DNA of 64,000 nt from Leucogyrophana mollusca (Eukaryota; Basidiomycota; Agaricomycetes; Boletales). Below, piece after piece: positions 50,036 to 61,322 of the stretch. The stretch covers positions 1 to 64,000 of the forward strand of contig MU266351.1 of the NCBI GenBank assembly GCA_021014945.1, read 5' to 3'. Positions within the stretch are counted from its first letter, which is position 1. Every line of letters begins with the position of its first letter. The notes below the pieces were generated by a model. It made no database searches and had not been told where the DNA came from. It saw only the letters and a list, made by a program, of their open reading frames with translations. A program made the translations under genes and the position numbers.

Positions 50036-50754
50036 TGTTCAGGGAAGAATTGAAGTAACAAGGAAAATACTTCTGTGTGAAGTGGGCAGTTGTTGTTGTC
50101 TGGAAAGTTACAAGGGAGCACATAGTTTATATACCTCGGGAATGGTAAATCGATGTCATTGTAGCTTATGCTGGAGCGCAGAAGTCGCACGAGTATCAGA
50201 GAAGGGAGCGAAGGCTCATGAGTACTGCGAAGGAGGAGTGGCCGACATACATCGGGCAATAGCTATATCAGGCGCTATTATCCTGGTCTCCCGGGGCTGG
50301 CGTAAGTTCCATGACAGAGACTATATTCGGCCAAGGACTCGTAACCCGCAAAGTGACGCAGTGACATTTACGACGCGTCTCGTCATCCAAGTGCGTGTCC
50401 AGCCGGCCTCCCATGAGTGGAAGCAGGCTTTAACCCGGGAGATTCGGGAAACAGGATGCTAACCCTGAGCGATTACGAGCACACTCGTCGTTCACCGTCA
50501 CTGCGGTCGTCACTGCTAGCGAGTTTTTCATACATCAATATGACACTCCTTGAAGTCCGATGGATGCAAGCTAGACGTGCTTACGACTCGCGAGTAGTAG
50601 TGGAAGGAGTTGTGGGTCAGGTTCTGACGATGTGGCTGTGCTAGGTATAAGGATGTTCTCCTTCGTGGCCCCCTGGAACATTCCTTGCATCATTTCTACA
50701 TCATTGATTGTGCTCGTATATCTTTATCTCAGCCTTCTCTGCAGCACTTCCCAA
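50036..50754. other. Divergent intergenic region
   Basis: About 720 nt between two divergent starts (monooxygenase - and isoaspartate methyltransferase +). It should contain both promoters. No other gene is seen. Confidence 0.45.
50124..50133 (-). promoter_or_regulatory. Candidate TATA box of the FAD monooxygenase
   Basis: The minus strand reads GGTATATAAAC about 90-95 nt upstream of the start codon at 50035. This is a good match to a fungal TATA element. Confidence 0.45.
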
Positions 50755-51798
50755 ATGGCCTGGCGCTGTACAGGACGGACCAACGCAGAGCTCATCGCTA
50801 ACATGTCAAAGCATGGCATCGTGAACGCGGATCGGGTTGCAACTGTAAGTCCGTCATCCTTGCGTAAAGTTAACTTCGTTCAATAAAAACATGGTGTGCT
50901 GGAAAGGCAATGGCGAAAGTTGACCGCGCCAATTATGTGACGAGAAAGGCGGATGCGTATCAGGATTCACCCCAGTTGGGTTACCTGTTGTGGGACTCGG
51001 CTTGAACAGCTTTCTGAGCTCTCTGCTCTTGCTATGCAGGCCTATCGGACACGGCGCAACGATTTCTGCGCCGCACATGGTGAGCAATGGTTCCGTAAAC
51101 GCGTATCCTTCCTCACATCCTCTAACATAGCACGCACACGCTATGGAGCACCTCCTGCCATTCCTCTTCCCCGGCGCCAAAGTCCTTGATGTAGGCAGTG
51201 GCTCCGGTTACCTGTGCGCAGTTTTGCACCATTTGGTCTCTTTCAACGGGGAGGCGGGAAAGGTCGTTGGGATCGACCATATTCCTGAGCTGGTGGACTG
51301 GTCGGTATCGAATCTCAAGCAAGACGGATTAGGAGATGCCCTACAAGATAAGCGTATTGAGGTGATGGCGGGTGATGGAAGGCAAGGTTTGCGTCTCTTC
51401 TCGATCTCTGTCGGTTACCTCCCTGATGAGGAATGATCTGACAGGGTACGCCGCTGGAGGTGAGCAGGTCGAACATAGCTAATCATTGACACCTCGAACC
51501 GAAAATCTCTCAAGGCCCTTACGACGCTATTCACGTCGGGGCTGCTGCACCAACTTTACCTCATGCGCTTGTTGATCAACTCGCGAGCCCGGGCAGGATG
51601 TTCATCCCTGTGGGGACTGTGAGCCAGCAGATTTTGCAAGTTGATAAGGACGCGAAAGGGAATGTGACGAAGAGGGAACTCATGGGTGTCGTTGTGCGTG
51701 CCTGGCTAGTTCGCCCATGTTTGGTACTGACCCTAGGTTGGCGAGTGTAGTACGTGCCATTGACCGACGTGGAGAAACAGAAGCAGGGGTATTATTGA
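50755..51798 (+). CDS. Protein-L-isoaspartate O-methyltransferase
   Basis: This SAM-dependent repair enzyme methylates isoaspartyl residues in aged proteins, in the cytosol. Marks are the N-terminal [20 protein letters not shown], then [17 protein letters not shown], the [15 protein letters not shown] substrate segment around 51055-51140, the SAM-binding [20 protein letters not shown], and [16 protein letters not shown]. The next are [52 protein letters not shown] and the final [15 protein letters not shown]. Motif order and ends match the PCMT family. Five or so short introns are present. Start ATG 50755 is in the first exon and gives the usual N-terminus (AWRC...NAELI...). Confidence 0.92.
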
Positions 51799-54700
51799 GT
51801 CAGACAAGACATTCCTCGAGACCTGTGTATTTGTAGCATGTGCCTATAACTCATCTTGTATTGTCGCCGCATCACATTGCAATCTACCATTTGCTAGGGC
51901 ATCTCGCTGACCCCTTTCCCTATACCTTTCCCTGTACACTTGCCGGTGTATCGATGAAGGTCCCCGAGGGGGGCGGCTTCTTCCGTTCATTTTAGTACTC
52001 CGTTGCTTTTGGTACTCCGCTTCTATGAGACCTCCAAACCTCTTCGCCATTCCTTTCCTCTCACCACGACAGCTCGAAAGCTACGAGGCTCACCACACAC
52101 AGGACGTGTTTCCTACGCGTCTTCTCTCGTGAGCGGGCTAAGGTCTGAGTATTTTAACCTCCCTTCGATCGGCTCTAGCTGAGCCGCGTGCTAACGCGCG
52201 CAGCGACGTACCAGAAAACCAGAACTTCTCGCGCTTTCCCGAAGATCCTGAATGCCTAGCGTTCAGCGGAGGATGTGGGGAATGTTGCTTTGAAAACGTC
52301 GCGGAGGTCGGGCGGACATGCGCACGCTATCATTCAGCTGTGACTATCCCTTTATCGCGGTGCCGGCGCTACCTCGAGCGCGCGGAGATTTTGCGCAAAC
52401 GGTACAACCTGGGAACTGCGTGCTGCTTTCAGCGCGGAGACCGCTCAGTGGGGTATTATACTTGCCGTGTATCATGGCGTCTGGTACACCTCCGTGGAGG
52501 CATCGTATCTTTTCGTGAGGAGGGTGGTCGCCGCTGCGATGGTAGCTTTGCATGTCCGTTCTTTAGTTCACTTCGTGGCTCGCGGCCAGACTTCGTGTCG
52601 TCCGTGAAACTCGATTCAGACTACTCTCGGGCTGTCGTGCCCCTCAAAATTTTTTTACCCGTACCCTCTTCGTGAGGATTGGACGCTGGATACTTGGCCT
52701 TCTTGGCTACGACTGGCGGGCGGTAGAGATATCGACCCTGGCTTCTTTCCTAGAAGCCGTGGTCCCTCGGCCTGTTCAAACGTGGCTAGGCAGTTTGCCT
52801 TACTTTTCAATTGTAATGGCGCCCGGGCGTGCTTTTGCAATTGAGGAACGAAGAAATTCGACGGCCATGGTGCTGTATGCTCCTCTTCACTCGCACGATC
52901 GCCAATTTGTCCTCATGTGGAATCCGTATGTTGTTGCTCTCCGGTCTTCGTGTGTGCACGCTTCCTGTGGTGGTAATGTCGAGTGCTGTGGCAGTATATA
53001 CAGATTTCCCTCACTCCTTCTGTGCCTCGCTGCGTACTGGTGATATCTGTGGACCACTCGAAGGTGTTTCATTAATGGCGAATAAATATCCGCATTTCAA
53101 TATTTGCGACTATAGCAGGAAAGTTGAACGACGCCCCCATGTCTTCGGTAACACATTTACTTTTATTATTCACCGCCGACGTTCCACAGTGACAACGAAG
53201 GCATTGCACTGCGCCCATCACACGCACGTACTCAGCTGCCAGTTGCATTATGGTATTGTTCATTTGCCATCAAGACTCAACCACGTTGACGCTGCGCATT
53301 CGAGGACACGGACGACGGAGGTTGCACCCGGGCACGATGTCTTGTGGATCTGACGAGCACGTAAGTATGATGGTGACTAGTGTGCCTGTAGAGAATGAAT
53401 TTTTCCTGAGCGTTGAGAGCATGCGCATATTCAAGATCATCGATGAGATCTGTGAGACCAACACCAGGGAAATTCAGTGAAGAGGTGTCGCCGGAATTAT
53501 GGATCCAACACACCCTTTGAACGTGTCCGCGTCCGCCACCTCACGAAAGACAGCAGATTCTAGACATCGTTACACACCATGATCGCGACACCAAGTGTAG
53601 TCACAGGTCTTGGTATGGATGACGACATTCCCTAGTCGCTAGCACGCGGTCGTATGCAAGACCAGGCCAGCGATCGCAAAGCACAGACGGGACCGTGTGC
53701 CATCAGCTTCGCAATCGATGTAAGTAGCTGCGTCACCAACTGCGTATTCGACGATCATAATGAGCGTCGCCCTGCGTGTGTACCTGGACCTGATCATGAT
53801 GGGATGAAAGCTTCAGGCTGCAACAGATGCGGATCACCTTTTTCATCGGAGCGAAGAACTGAAGATGAGATGAGTACCGAACCTCCGATCGTCAGTAGCC
53901 GGACTCCGATGCTCTCGAAGCGCACGTCATTCGTCGTAGCCGTCCGGAGAGTCTACGAGTCTCGGTTCGATCTATGAAGCGCACCTAAGCCGGGTTTCGG
54001 CGTCAAGCAAGACTAGAGAACAGTATTTCCTGGTCGAACTAGAACTTTCCCACTACCAGCAGAGCCTTCGCACAAAGCCGGATGATAACAATGGATACGC
54101 CCTTCGACCGAATTCAAGCTGGGGTACGTGCTGCGCCTCCGCTAATAGAGTTAATGAAGTCCGAGTGCGCGGACTGTCGTTACGCCCCACTCCTATCAGC
54201 AGCTGATACACGCGGAGTTCATAGTGTGGCAGAAGTGGGTAGTTCATGGGCTTGTTATGGGCTGCTGGACACAACGAGGCGTGGTGAGAATGGATGAGCA
54301 CGGGAATTGTAACCCGAGCTTTGGGAGATCAGAAAGAAGCGTCCCGGAAAAGCGTCGACCGTGAACCCAGAGTCTAGGAACGCACCTGGAATAACACCTG
54401 GTGAGAAGTGACGAAGCGCATTGTTTGGCAGATAAGAGTGGTGCATATACAGCAAGTGGGGGTATTGTTGGCGTTAGCCACTGCATTCTGGAAGCTAAGC
54501 CTCGAGATGGCAACGTTTCCACTGTCAATTGACCACTACCTCCACGCTTATCGAGGACAAGAAGACGGTCTGGCCACGAGTAAGGCGACACAAGGTAAAG
54601 GTGTGTTGTGATCATGGTTGTGATTGTTGTTCTCTGCCCCACCGCCTTGGAGATGGGTATACACGTTATTCTAATAAACTAAAGCGAAGATCCAGGGCCA

Positions 54701-55198
54701 AACAATGGGAAAGAGACAAGGGCTCTCTTGGAAGTACGGAAAGAGACAAGACCAAGTTGGATATTCAAGGGCCACGAAGGGCGTAAGTGGTCAACTACAT
54801 AGTCCGAATGCAGGGACCGTGAAGGTTCTGGGGATGTGCTCGCTACGGGATCGGTGTGGGTGACATTGTCAGGGCTAGAGCTAATCGAAGGCACAAGAAG
54901 GAGGAAAGTGGAGATAAGCTCAAGGTTCAGACTCCGAGTGATCACGGGTGTGGCTGTATTAGGCATTCTCTTGCGCCACATGGTGTGGCCGGGCTGTGCC
55001 GCGGTCGGAGAACAAAAAGGCTCCAAAGAGTCAGCCGGAGAGATCAAGACAAAACGGCTGACTGATCCCACGCTCGATATCCTCGTTTTTTATTTTACCA
55101 TCACATCTTCGTCCTCACCCGTCAGCCTCCAGTCCCCAGTCGTCGCTGCGCAGCGTCGCAAAGTCATTATATTCTCGTCAAGGAACCTTTTATACTCA
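51799..55198. other. 3.4 kb gene-poor region
   Basis: I find no supported gene. Open frames up to 174 codons occur (for example 52829-53353 on +, with some hydrophobic stretches), but none links into a recognisable protein. A diverged repeat is at 52552-52634 (see separate entry). The last few hundred bases should be the promoter of the next gene. Confidence 0.4.
52552..52634 (+). repeat. Diverged dispersed repeat, copy B
   Basis: This runs ATGTCCGTTCTTTAGTTCAC, then TTCGTGGCTCGCG, and later AACTCGATTCAGACTACTC, the same block order as at 15132-15202. It encodes the same LDSDYSRA run in one frame. It may be the edge of an old mobile element, or a conserved piece of two decayed genes of one family. 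I cannot tell which. Confidence 0.4.
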
Positions 55199-56544
55199 AT
55201 GATCCTTGTTCACAAACCACCTCAGCTTCCAATGTCCCCACCTTTGGCACATCGTCGTCACCCGTCAGCGCCTCCAGCTGTTGTCGTACAAGCAACGAAA
55301 ACTCCAGGCATTCTCTCTCTCTCAAAGCCTCTACGCACTTCTTCTCCACGTCATCATCAGCAACAGCAGCCTCAGAGCCACCAGCTGAAACAGCATCGGT
55401 CTCCCCGGCCGAAGCAGTTGGCACCGCAGCCCCGCTCTCCACAGCCTTCGCACGCGGAGGCTCAGCCAGCGGAGGACTCCACCAAGCCAAAGCCATCCGC
55501 TACCGTTGTTGAGAAGAAATCGCCTAGTCAACCGGCTACACCTTCGCCAGAGAAGCATGTACGCGGCCGCCAGCAGGCCAAGCCACCGAAAGATAAGACG
55601 ACAAGGTGATTGTTGATAGATTACATACCTCGATCGGTGTTGTTGAGCGTATCGATTCGATTAGAAGCGACTCTCCTAATGCGCACGCACGACGGAGCAA
55701 CATCCGCCAGCCCTCACCTCCACTCCCTTCCTCGCAGGTAGAGGTCGTCAATTCTTCTTTAAATGCTCAGACCTTCACCAACCGCAACCGCAACCCTGCT
55801 TCCAATTCGTTTGATCCCTTCATTGTAAATTCCGATTCAGACTCGGACAACTCGCGCTCTTCCACTACCACGTCATCTTCCAAGAACGGCGCTCAGAAAG
55901 CCACTACTATCCTGGCCTCACAACCGTCGGGCAAACTTGCTCGGCGGCGGCACCACAATCCTCAGGCGCCTGCTACGCCTACCCCTCAATCCAGGGCCGT
56001 TCCAGTGCCTCGCGGTCCCTCACAGACTTCCACTCGCCATATCGTTTCTCGTTCGGCGCCAATCAATTCAAGTGCGCCTATGCGACCTGTGAACAGGCGC
56101 ACTTCTGCTACGTTCGCTCCAGAGTTCCCCGTTTGCGATGACATGACGGATGTTGACGACAATTCACCTCCGTCGACTCCCGTCCGCGAGCGAGCTCAAG
56201 CGACATGGCAGCAGCTTGCTTTAGACGATGGCCCCCGAACGGCTCCCTTGCGCTCAACTTCAGGGTTCCCGTTCGGAGGTTCTGCGGGTTCTAGTCCCTC
56301 TCCTTCGCGCCGACACTATCGCACGCCCAGCGAGGGCGTTTTCAACATGTCCTTCGACGAGGACATGACATCAACTTCTGACGCTTCGGAAGAGCTCAAG
56401 AAGTTGTTTGGCATGCTGCCAAAGAGGTACGGTTCGGTTGGCCCGAACGTGCTACGTGCAGGCAAGGATAAGGCCGGTTTCTTCGCGAGTTCTGTGTTCC
56501 AAAACTCGCCAAGTCCGGACGAGCTGCCTCCTCCCGCTTTTTAG
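55199..56544 (+). CDS. Disordered protein with EDC1/PNRC-like C-terminal decapping motif
   Basis: Two exons join in frame across a 59-nt intron (55606-55664), reading KDKTT-R-SDSPNAHARR. The protein is low complexity: His/Gln/Pro-rich at the N-terminus (HHQQQQPQSHQLKQHRSPRP), then Ser/Asp-rich (NSDSDSDNSRSSTTTSSS) and Pro/Ser-rich. Near the end there is an ordered-looking FNMSFDEDMTSTSDASEELK plus KLFGMLPKR. The extreme C-terminus is FFASSVFQNSPSPDELPPPAF. This matches the pattern seen in the Edc1/Edc2/PNRC mRNA decapping activators, (Y/F)A-x3-F-x-SP-x-P-x2-LP-x-P-x-F. Those proteins bind Dcp1 through the LP-x-P end. I therefore infer a cytosolic decapping enhancer, by motif only. Start is ATG 55199, or the nearby in-frame ATG 55232. 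Confidence 0.7.
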
Positions 56545-57321
56545 CGGTGTTCCGTTTGCTATTCTACAATGCAAGTGTAGAGGTGGGTGTTTGTGCGGGA
56601 TAGTTGCCATGGATACAACGCTGATCAAACTTCTGCACTTCTTCAGCCTAGACTATTCGTATTGGCGAACAGCCCTTAGACTAATATCACCTACCCCGCC
56701 GACTTGATACCGTCCCTTGCGCCGCCGGAAGCCCTCGAACGCATACTGAATTTCATCCCTATCGCCAAAAGTTGACATAAACCTCTTCCTCACCAACGAT
56801 GCGATCTTCCGTGGCGCGCGGTGTTTTATACCTCCTTTACCGATAACATTATCCATTCGACGTCTTTCCCCCGGCATTGGTTCAAATTTTGTGGTCTTCC
56901 TCTTGGGCTGTTTGGTTTCCATCCCCGTTTCATCTCGACTTCGGCATCGCCCATCGAATAGACTTGCCGCTCTGCACTTTCTACAGGTTTCTCTCAATAC
57001 TCCGGTTTATTCTCGGTCATGGTCACACGTACAGGACACTCTCGCCACCATTTTCTCCCTAGAAGATTACTTCCGGGGACCGTTCAGCACCGACATTCAT
57101 ACCTCGGTCGTTGGACGGTCAAACAAACGCGTTCTCGGCATCTCCCCATTCCATCCGATCTATCGTCTCCCTCTCCACTATATTCTCTATTCTTCCCTCT
57201 CCAATGTGTCACTACCATCGGCTCGTACCGCATCTGCATGCTTTCGCAACATCGCATCGACATTTCTTATTCTCTTTCTCCCTCTCGGTTTAACCTGACT
57301 CGCGTGGAGAGTTTGGGTTTG

Positions 57322-57328
57322 TATAAAA
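57322..57328 (+). promoter_or_regulatory. Strong TATA box without an obvious downstream gene
   Basis: The context is GTATAAAAGGCG, the best TATA match in this part of the window, followed by a C/T-rich stretch as in fungal initiation regions. The first supported coding start downstream is homoserine dehydrogenase, about 1.4 kb away. Confidence 0.4.
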
Positions 57329-58139
57329 GGCGATCGGCGAGGTGCTTCTACTGAAACAAACAAATAAACCAATATCGACATATACACGCCTTCGTCGATC
57401 GCCGCTTATATGTGTATACGACGAAGCACTTCATCGCAATGCTCCAGGGATGTTGTGCCCACAAGGCCTGCCAGCCCCCCACCTATGGGCTGACCTGCTT
57501 ATTTATATATCGTCCTGCGTTCCACGCGTGGGGCTCACTATTTCCAATGTGTTCTTGGATCTTGGGACTCGTCTTGTGGTATTCTTTCCCCCTTCCTCCC
57601 CCCCTCTCCCCTTTTTTCTTCACTTTTTCATAAACACTTGTTTCAATTTGCACCCAATTTTTTCCTCTGGGTCTCCAAGTAACGTATACACCACCTCAAC
57701 ACCCGCCTGTGCTTTTAGTCGTTTCTTTGGGTGCTGGGTTATCTATTAATCTTCTCCATTCTCCCCTTCCCCGCTCCTGTCCGACCCCCCCTCCCATCCC
57801 CGTCCCCATCCCGCCGGCCCTCGCTGCCTTTTCTTCCACCGGCGGTTTCGCCTCTTTTCTGCCGTTCAACGCATTGTGTATCAATATCACTCGGTCCATA
57901 TCATCTCGGACTATCCACGTCGCATCATACATACTCCCCTTTCACCCCACCCATCCACTCGCCATTCTTGTGTAATAGCGCCTTCTTACTTCTTTGGCAT
58001 GCCTGCCCTTTTTTCATGTTTATGATGCGACATGATTTTCCGGTGTATATCTTTGGTCCAAGTGTACGTGTCCTTGTCTTTTGTATGTGTTGCTCTTGCT
58101 GATGTATTGTCTTTTCTGTAGTCAATCTGTGTTCCTACT

Positions 58140-58547
58140 TGACTCGTACACACATACCCCCCGTCCTCGACTTCAAGTCGAGTCAAACTACTCCCTTGCT
58201 GCAGGCGCGATCGTACATATACATACTCTCGCTGCTCCCTCCCTCCTCTTCCTCCTCCCGCGCCTGCCTACTCCCTGCCGATAAGATACAATATCTACAA
58301 ACTACACTCGTTATACTCTAACCCCGCACACTCCTTACCGTGTTCCCTCATATAGAAGTCTGTTTTCTGTCACCGATGGCTTGATGTGAGACGCAGAATG
58401 GTTAAGCTTTGCTCGACCAAAAACGTTCAGGCTCGTTGACGAGAGGTTGGTGGAGTATTCCATTGATAAGTCCCTGGCATTGGTAGTGTCTTACTGTGGA
58501 ATGCATCTCCGACCTCTACTTCGTCCTGAAAAGATACGACCGAGTCA
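58140..58547. promoter_or_regulatory. Cluster of Gcn4/CPC1-like TGACTC cores upstream of HOM6
   Basis: TGACTC cores occur at 58140-58145 (+), 58180-58185 (-) and 58542-58547 (-, reading ATGACTC). One more lies at 57297-57302 (+). TGACTC is the core of the general amino acid control site bound by Gcn4/CPC1-type bZIP factors, and homoserine dehydrogenase is a typical target of that control. Only positions are shown; binding is inferred. Confidence 0.35.
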
Positions 58548-58692
58548 TCTCCACTGGCAGCTATGCCGACCCCAAGCATTACTCCATCGATATCGCATCT
58601 TCCCGATCACACATATCCACACTACAGCGAGTAGTAAAAGACCTCCAGCCAACCCCAGATCTTTACCCCTGCAAACTAACATTCGACGAACG

Positions 58693-59961
58693 ATGAGCGT
58701 CTCGTCCACCCAAAAAAGCATCAACATCGCAGTCGTCGGCGTCGGACTCGTAGGGAGCGAATTTATCAGCCAGCTGCTCGCATTCCCCAGTCCCAGCCCA
58801 TTCCGCCTCGTCGCGCTCTGTTCCTCCAAAACCACGCTCTTCTCCAAAACCGGGCTCACTTTCTCGGCCTCGGGATGGAAGTCTGATCTTGCGCAGTCGA
58901 CGGAAGGCGTAAATCTCAGCGATCTGCAGATAACGCTCGCTGCGCTCGTGCAGCCGGGCCAGAAGGTTGTATTGGTGGACAATACGTCCTCTGATAGCGT
59001 TGCGGCGCTGTATCCCTCGTTTTTGCAAGCAGGGGTGGATGTGATCACTCCGAATAAGAAGGCGTACTCGGGTGATCTGAAGCTCTACGAGGACATTCTG
59101 AAGGCGAGTCTGGACACAGGCGCACGGTTCTTGAATGAATCCACTGTTGGTGCTGGGCTGCCTGTTATCTCTACGCTGAAAGACCTCGTCGCGACTGGTG
59201 ATAAGGTGAGTGTTTCGTATGTTGGCCAAGTGGTGGTACTACGGGCGATTGATATAAATTGTCTTTCAAGATAGAGAAGATCGAAGGTGTATTTTCTGGG
59301 ACGATGAGCTATATCTTCAACAACTTTTCGACCGGGGAAGCGGGTGGGCCCAGTTTCTCTTCCGTCGTCAGTGTGGCGCGAGAGAAGGGGTACACTGTGA
59401 GCCATCAATATCATGACCACTCGCACAACTTACCTTGGCGCACAGGAACCTCACCCCGCAGACGACCTAAACGGAGCCGACGTCGCACGAAAACTTACCA
59501 TTCTGTCCCGCACGATCCCTTCCATGCGCCAGATGCTCTCTGAAGGCTTCGTTTCAGTACAGACCACCTCGCTCGTCCCCGCTGCCCTCGAAAATATCAA
59601 AACGGGAGATGAATTCATCCAGCGGCTTCCCGAGTTCGACGCAGATTTTGCGGATATGCGCGAGCGGGCGGCCGAAGAGGGAAATGTACTCCGGTTCGTC
59701 GGTGTCGTGGACGTGAAGAACGGGCTCATCAAGGCGGAACTGGCCAAGTGAGTTGACTTGTCGTCATGCCACACAGTTTGCTAAAGGGATAATAGATATC
59801 CTAAAACACATCCCTTTGCCACGTCTCTGGGAGGCTCCGACAATATCGTCATGTTCCATACAGAGCGGTACGGCACTCGGCCTCTGATTGTGCAAGGCGC
59901 CGGTGCTGGCGCAGCCGTGACGGCAATGGGTGTCATGAGCGACCTATTGAAGCTGATATAG
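58693..59961 (+). CDS. HOM6: Homoserine dehydrogenase (368 aa)
   Basis: This enzyme makes homoserine from aspartate semialdehyde, on the path to threonine and methionine, in the cytosol. Four exons (58693-59205, 59271-59396, 59446-59747, 59796-59961) splice to 368 residues, close to yeast Hom6. The Rossmann fold is INIAVVGVGLVGSEF, and VVLVDNTSSDSVA and VITPNKKAYSG follow. The catalytic and substrate segment is ARFLNESTVGAGLPVISTL, and the signature is IEGVFSGTMSYIFN. The C-terminal part includes EPHPADDLNGADVARKL and SLGGSDNIVMFHTERY, which are normal for a monofunctional enzyme. The frame stays open upstream: an in-frame ATG at 58501 would add 64 Arg/His-rich residues that resemble a mitochondrial presequence. 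I prefer ATG 58693 because the family usually starts there. Confidence 0.94.
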
Positions 59962-60089
59962 GTCAGACAGCAAAATCAAAATTCAATGAGGCGGTTTGCT
60001 GCAGAAGTTCTCTGTACTATGACAAGCCATTGAAGGGGTGTAATTCTAGTGTATGTGAAGAGTAGGGATGCCTCTGTAAGTACTCTTCT

Positions 60090-60880
60090 TCAAGGGAAAC
60101 TCAATATGTACGCCTTCATAGCCTTTTCCCAACTGCAACGGGAGAGCTTGGGTGCGCCACACTTCTGGCCCATCAGTTGCGGGAGTTGCTTCATGATACC
60201 TTGGAGGCTCTGCTGGATGTCCCGCATGCCGTGTTTGTTTGAGAGAGTCTGGCCTTGGGAGGGGATGATGCGCGAGAGGTTGTCGAGTGTTCGCCGGCGG
60301 GCTGTGTTGACGTCTGCCATCACCAGCTTCTCCACCTCCTTGTAGGTGGCGCTACTGGGCTTCGTGAGGTTCGCGAGCATTGCCGTCGTCTGTTCGAACG
60401 CGATACTTCTCAGCTTCGCGTAGAAGTGGACCATGGAGCCGGGGGTGCCGCACACTATGGGGCAGTCGGGGTCGGGGCACCCGGCGGGGTCGACACCATC
60501 GGCGTCCTGGCACTTGCCGTGGAAGTAGCTCGGGAAGATGGCGTTTTCGAGACCTGCATAGGCGGTGCTGTTGTATGCATCTAGCACGGGGCCGAAGTAA
60601 GTTATGGGAGAGGCTCTGCGGGCACTTGGAGGAACGAGGTCTGTGGAGATTTGTTCTGCCTATTGGGAAATCCGGTGTGAGGGGAAGGCTTGGCCTTCAT
60701 GCGCTCGCAGTATAGAGCATAGGAATGGGCCCGGCTCACCATGTCCTGGAGGACGTACAGCATTACGGGCGTGTACCTCCTGAGATACTCGTTGGTTATA
60801 TCTACAATACACTGTCCTTCGCATGCAAACACAACGACCGGCGCTGTGAGAAGGACGAACATGGAATACAACAGCTGCAT
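60090..60880 (-). CDS. Small secreted cysteine-containing protein (236 aa)
   Basis: I do not recognise the family. The first exon (60880-60740) starts MQLLYSMFVLLTAPVVVFAC, a clear signal peptide with likely cleavage after the FA, leaving a mature N-terminus near CEGQC. An intron at 60660-60739 joins in phase to the second exon (60659-60090). The mature part has eight cysteines (CEGQC, GKC, CPDPDCPIVC, KC, RC), two N-glycosylation sites (NST, NLT), and a long helical C-terminal half. It lies tail to tail with HOM6, whose stop is only 128 nt away. It is a candidate apoplastic or effector-like protein, or a cell-wall component. No toxin or enzyme motif is visible. Confidence 0.75.
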
Positions 60881-61322
60881 GTCGGACGTAGAGAATGTGG
60901 TTTATAATCTAAAAACGAGAGTGATTTTGGCGAAGAATCGGCCAGCGGGTTGATGATGGGGGTTTGGGTGTATGACAGATGGGCGCATGGACGCTTGAAC
61001 TCAACACCGACGCGTAGCAAGCACGTGCAGCCGAAATCAGAGCCTATAGTAGCCCGGGCGCGGGTAGTTTTCCATTGTTGAGTTGAGAAGACACGACTCT
61101 GGATTTGAAAATTTGGTCTGCCTACGGGAGACTGGGTGGTTTCGATACGAACAGCTCAGAAATTCAAGTTTTCTGAGGATACATGGTTTCTTTCACCTAT
61201 TTGTTTGGCAATTGGTAGAACATTTGGCATGGTTTCCAAGATATACGAACTAGAGTGTACATAGGTAGAACCATCTTTGCATAGCTTACAGGAATGTTGA
61301 TGAAAAGGCTTTATTCGTCATA
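60881..61322. other. Intergenic region, no gene seen
   Basis: About 440 nt with the promoter of the secreted-protein gene and the 3' end of the oxygenase gene. Nothing else is supported. Confidence 0.4.

Larger units (their letters stand above)
56545..58692. other. 2.1 kb pyrimidine-rich leader/intergenic region
   Basis: The + strand is strongly C/T-rich between about 57050 and 58300, so open frames here are likely artefacts of composition. A TATAAAA lies at 57322-57328. Four TGACTC cores are scattered through the region. No protein-coding gene is supported. It may be the promoter and long 5' leader of homoserine dehydrogenase, or a separate non-coding transcript. Confidence 0.45.

Noticed and set aside
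52829..53353. Plus frame of 174 codons with hydrophobic stretches, possibly a membrane protein
   Set aside because: I tried to read it as a DUF6533/DUF6534-type protein, but neither the helix order nor the conserved motifs are there.
54836..55198. Upstream extension of the decapping-like protein frame
   Set aside because: The frame is open but has no ATG before 55199 that gives a conserved start; it looks like leader sequence.
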